Source: Hyphomicrobiales bacterium (GTDB lineage: Bacteria; Pseudomonadota; Alphaproteobacteria; Rhizobiales; Beijerinckiaceae). From it: 7,382 nt of DNA. A program made the translations under genes and the position numbers. The stretch is from assembly GCA_003164825.1 (NCBI GenBank), contig PLUH01000178.1, positions 15,078-22,459 on the forward strand, in the 5' to 3' direction. This document shows positions 6,574 to 7,382 of the stretch, piece after piece; the stretch's first letter is position 1; each line of letters begins with the position of its first letter. The notes below the pieces were generated by a model, which saw nothing but the letters and a program-made list of their open reading frames with translations, made no database searches and was not told where the DNA came from.

Positions 6574-6636
6574 CGCCGCATTGCGTCGCTCGGGCCGTTC
6601 GATCGTTACGATCGTCACGCGCTCGTCGGTTCGGGT
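6574..6636 (-). pseudogene. Possible remnant of an enoyl-CoA hydratase (crotonase) N-terminus
   Basis: In the minus-strand frame that continues into atpI, the translation reads TRTDERVTIVTIERPERRNAA. The part VTIVTIERPERRNA closely matches the first beta strands and the [ND]RPExxNA signature that open crotonase-fold enzymes. After the NA the similarity ends: the expected helix (DGPTA-like) and the rest of the fold are missing, and atpI begins 76 bases later. A possible start ATG is at 6681. This looks like a truncated gene start left at a rearrangement junction. A chance resemblance or an N-terminally extended AtpI cannot be excluded. Confidence 0.45.
6600..6614. repeat. 15-base palindrome in the atpI upstream region
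   Basis: CGATCGT and ACGATCG flank a single central base, about 105 bases upstream of the atpI ATG. It could be an operator, but it also encodes part of the crotonase-like segment (TIVTIE), so the symmetry may be a coding coincidence. Confidence 0.3.
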
Positions 6637-6694
6637 GGAAACAGCGCCGTGGCTCGCCTCTCGGATGGCGCGGTTTAGCATCGAAGGGATCGCG

Positions 6695-6704
6695 CGATAA
6701 GACA
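6695..6704 (-). repeat. TGTCTTATCG motif, atpI upstream copy
   Basis: This minus-strand 10-mer recurs exactly at 288-297 upstream of dnaB, in the same orientation relative to the gene. No good -35 hexamer is visible at the usual distance here, so a promoter role is not supported at this copy. Confidence 0.35.
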
Positions 6705-6789
6705 CTAAGCGCCGCGAAGGCTGCTCCGCTTGACCCCCCGGGCCGGCTCGGGCAAGGCAGGGCCGCACCGGAACCCGAACGGCCTTAGC

Positions 6790-7382
6790 ATGCCCAAAAC
6801 GTCGGCCTCGCAACCGCCGCTCCTGCCGAAAGCCGGCAAGGCCTCCGGCGGTTTTTGGTCGACTTTCGCCCATCGACCGCGTCTGTTGGTCGGAGCGATC
6901 CTGATGGTCGCGGCCTATCTCGCTTTGCGCCTCGAAATCCGCGAGGCGACACGGCTTCTGATCGCGTGGAATGTCGGCGCCTGGGCGTTCCTGGTTCTGA
7001 TCCTACTCATGGTCCGCGACCCAAAGCGTGACGCACGCGTCCAGTCGCGGCCAGAGGACGAGAACCAATGGGTGCTCGTGGTTCTAGGAATCGTCGCGGC
7101 GCTTGCCGCCATTGCGGCGATTGTCTGGGAGCTTGGGCCCGTGAAGGACATGACGGGCTGGCTCAAGGCAGGGCATCTCCTGCTGGTCGCGGCCACGGTG
7201 CTGAGCGCGTGGACCTTCTTGCAGGTGATGTTTGCCCTCCACTACGCTGGCGTCTATTTCACGCCGCGGAAGGGCGGGGTTGCGGGCGGCCTCGAGTTTC
7301 CAGGAACACCTCAGCCCGGCTGGATGGAATTCTTCTATCAGGCGTTCGTCATCGGCTGCACCTTCGCCTCGTCCGACGTCAA
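6790..7382 (+). CDS. DUF1345 family membrane protein, N-terminal part (cut by window edge)
   Basis: This plus-strand frame opens at ATG 6790 and runs 197 codons to the window edge without a stop. After a basic, Pro/Ser-rich leader (1-30) there are membrane helices at about 31-47, 56-75, 94-113 and 129-149, and a fifth begins near 181. Features that match DUF1345 as I recall it are LLIAWNVGAWAFLVLIL (57-71), ENQWVLVVLGIVAALA (91-106), FALHYAGVYFTP (148-159), GGLEFPG (166-172) and FFYQAFVIGCTFASSDV (181-197). The family is an uncharacterised inner-membrane group; no enzymatic or transport function is established to my knowledge. No clear ribosome site precedes the ATG, so the exact start is uncertain. 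It is transcribed away from atpI and is probably unrelated to it. Confidence 0.85.
   Translation, partial: MPKTSASQPPLLPKAGKASGGFWSTFAHRPRLLVGAILMVAAYLALRLEIREATRLLIAWNVGAWAFLVLILLMVRDPKRDARVQSRPEDENQWVLVVLGIVAALAAIAAIVWELGPVKDMTGWLKAGHLLLVAATVLSAWTFLQVMFALHYAGVYFTPRKGGVAGGLEFPGTPQPGWMEFFYQAFVIGCTFASSDV

Noticed and set aside
6682..6873. Open frame extending atpI upstream to 6873
   Set aside because: The part beyond 6681 runs antisense to the DUF1345 gene and has no family resemblance; GC-rich DNA gives long open frames by chance.

Overview
The window is GC-rich bacterial DNA that looks alphaproteobacterial, probably Hyphomicrobiales (the old Rhizobiales). Three things support this: an F0-only ATP synthase operon in the order I-a-c-b'-b with two different b-type subunits, a DnaB N-terminus of alphaproteobacterial type, and a mitochondrial-like His/Glu arrangement in subunit a. 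No genus can be fixed from the sequence alone. All genes lie on the minus strand except the last one.

Layout, left to right. 1-227: the 5' end of dnaB (replicative helicase), cut by the window edge. 451-1422: a nitronate monooxygenase/2-nitropropane dioxygenase family flavoprotein. 1553-2416: rlmJ, a 23S rRNA adenine methyltransferase. 2464-3129: a secreted RNase T2 family enzyme. 3159-3680: a small exported protein of unknown function, 29 bases upstream of the RNase gene and probably co-transcribed with it. 3829-6498: the F0 sector of ATP synthase, transcribed right to left as atpI, atpB (a), atpE (c), b' and b; the genes overlap or lie close together. 6499-6789: the region between divergent genes. 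It holds the atp leader and a short in-frame remnant resembling the N-terminus of an enoyl-CoA hydratase. 6790-7382: the 5' part of a plus-strand membrane protein of the DUF1345 type, cut by the window edge.

The five atp genes encode the membrane proton channel and peripheral stalk. The F1 genes are absent here, which fits the split F0/F1 arrangement known in Alphaproteobacteria. The left half holds replication and RNA-related functions plus one flavoenzyme; apart from the exported protein/RNase T2 pair these look like independent neighbours.

No mobile element, CRISPR array, tRNA or rRNA was seen. Most of the window is ordinary core genome. The items most worth a second look are the crotonase-like remnant fused in frame upstream of atpI, a 10-base motif shared by the dnaB and atpI upstream regions, and the unknown exported protein paired with RNase T2.
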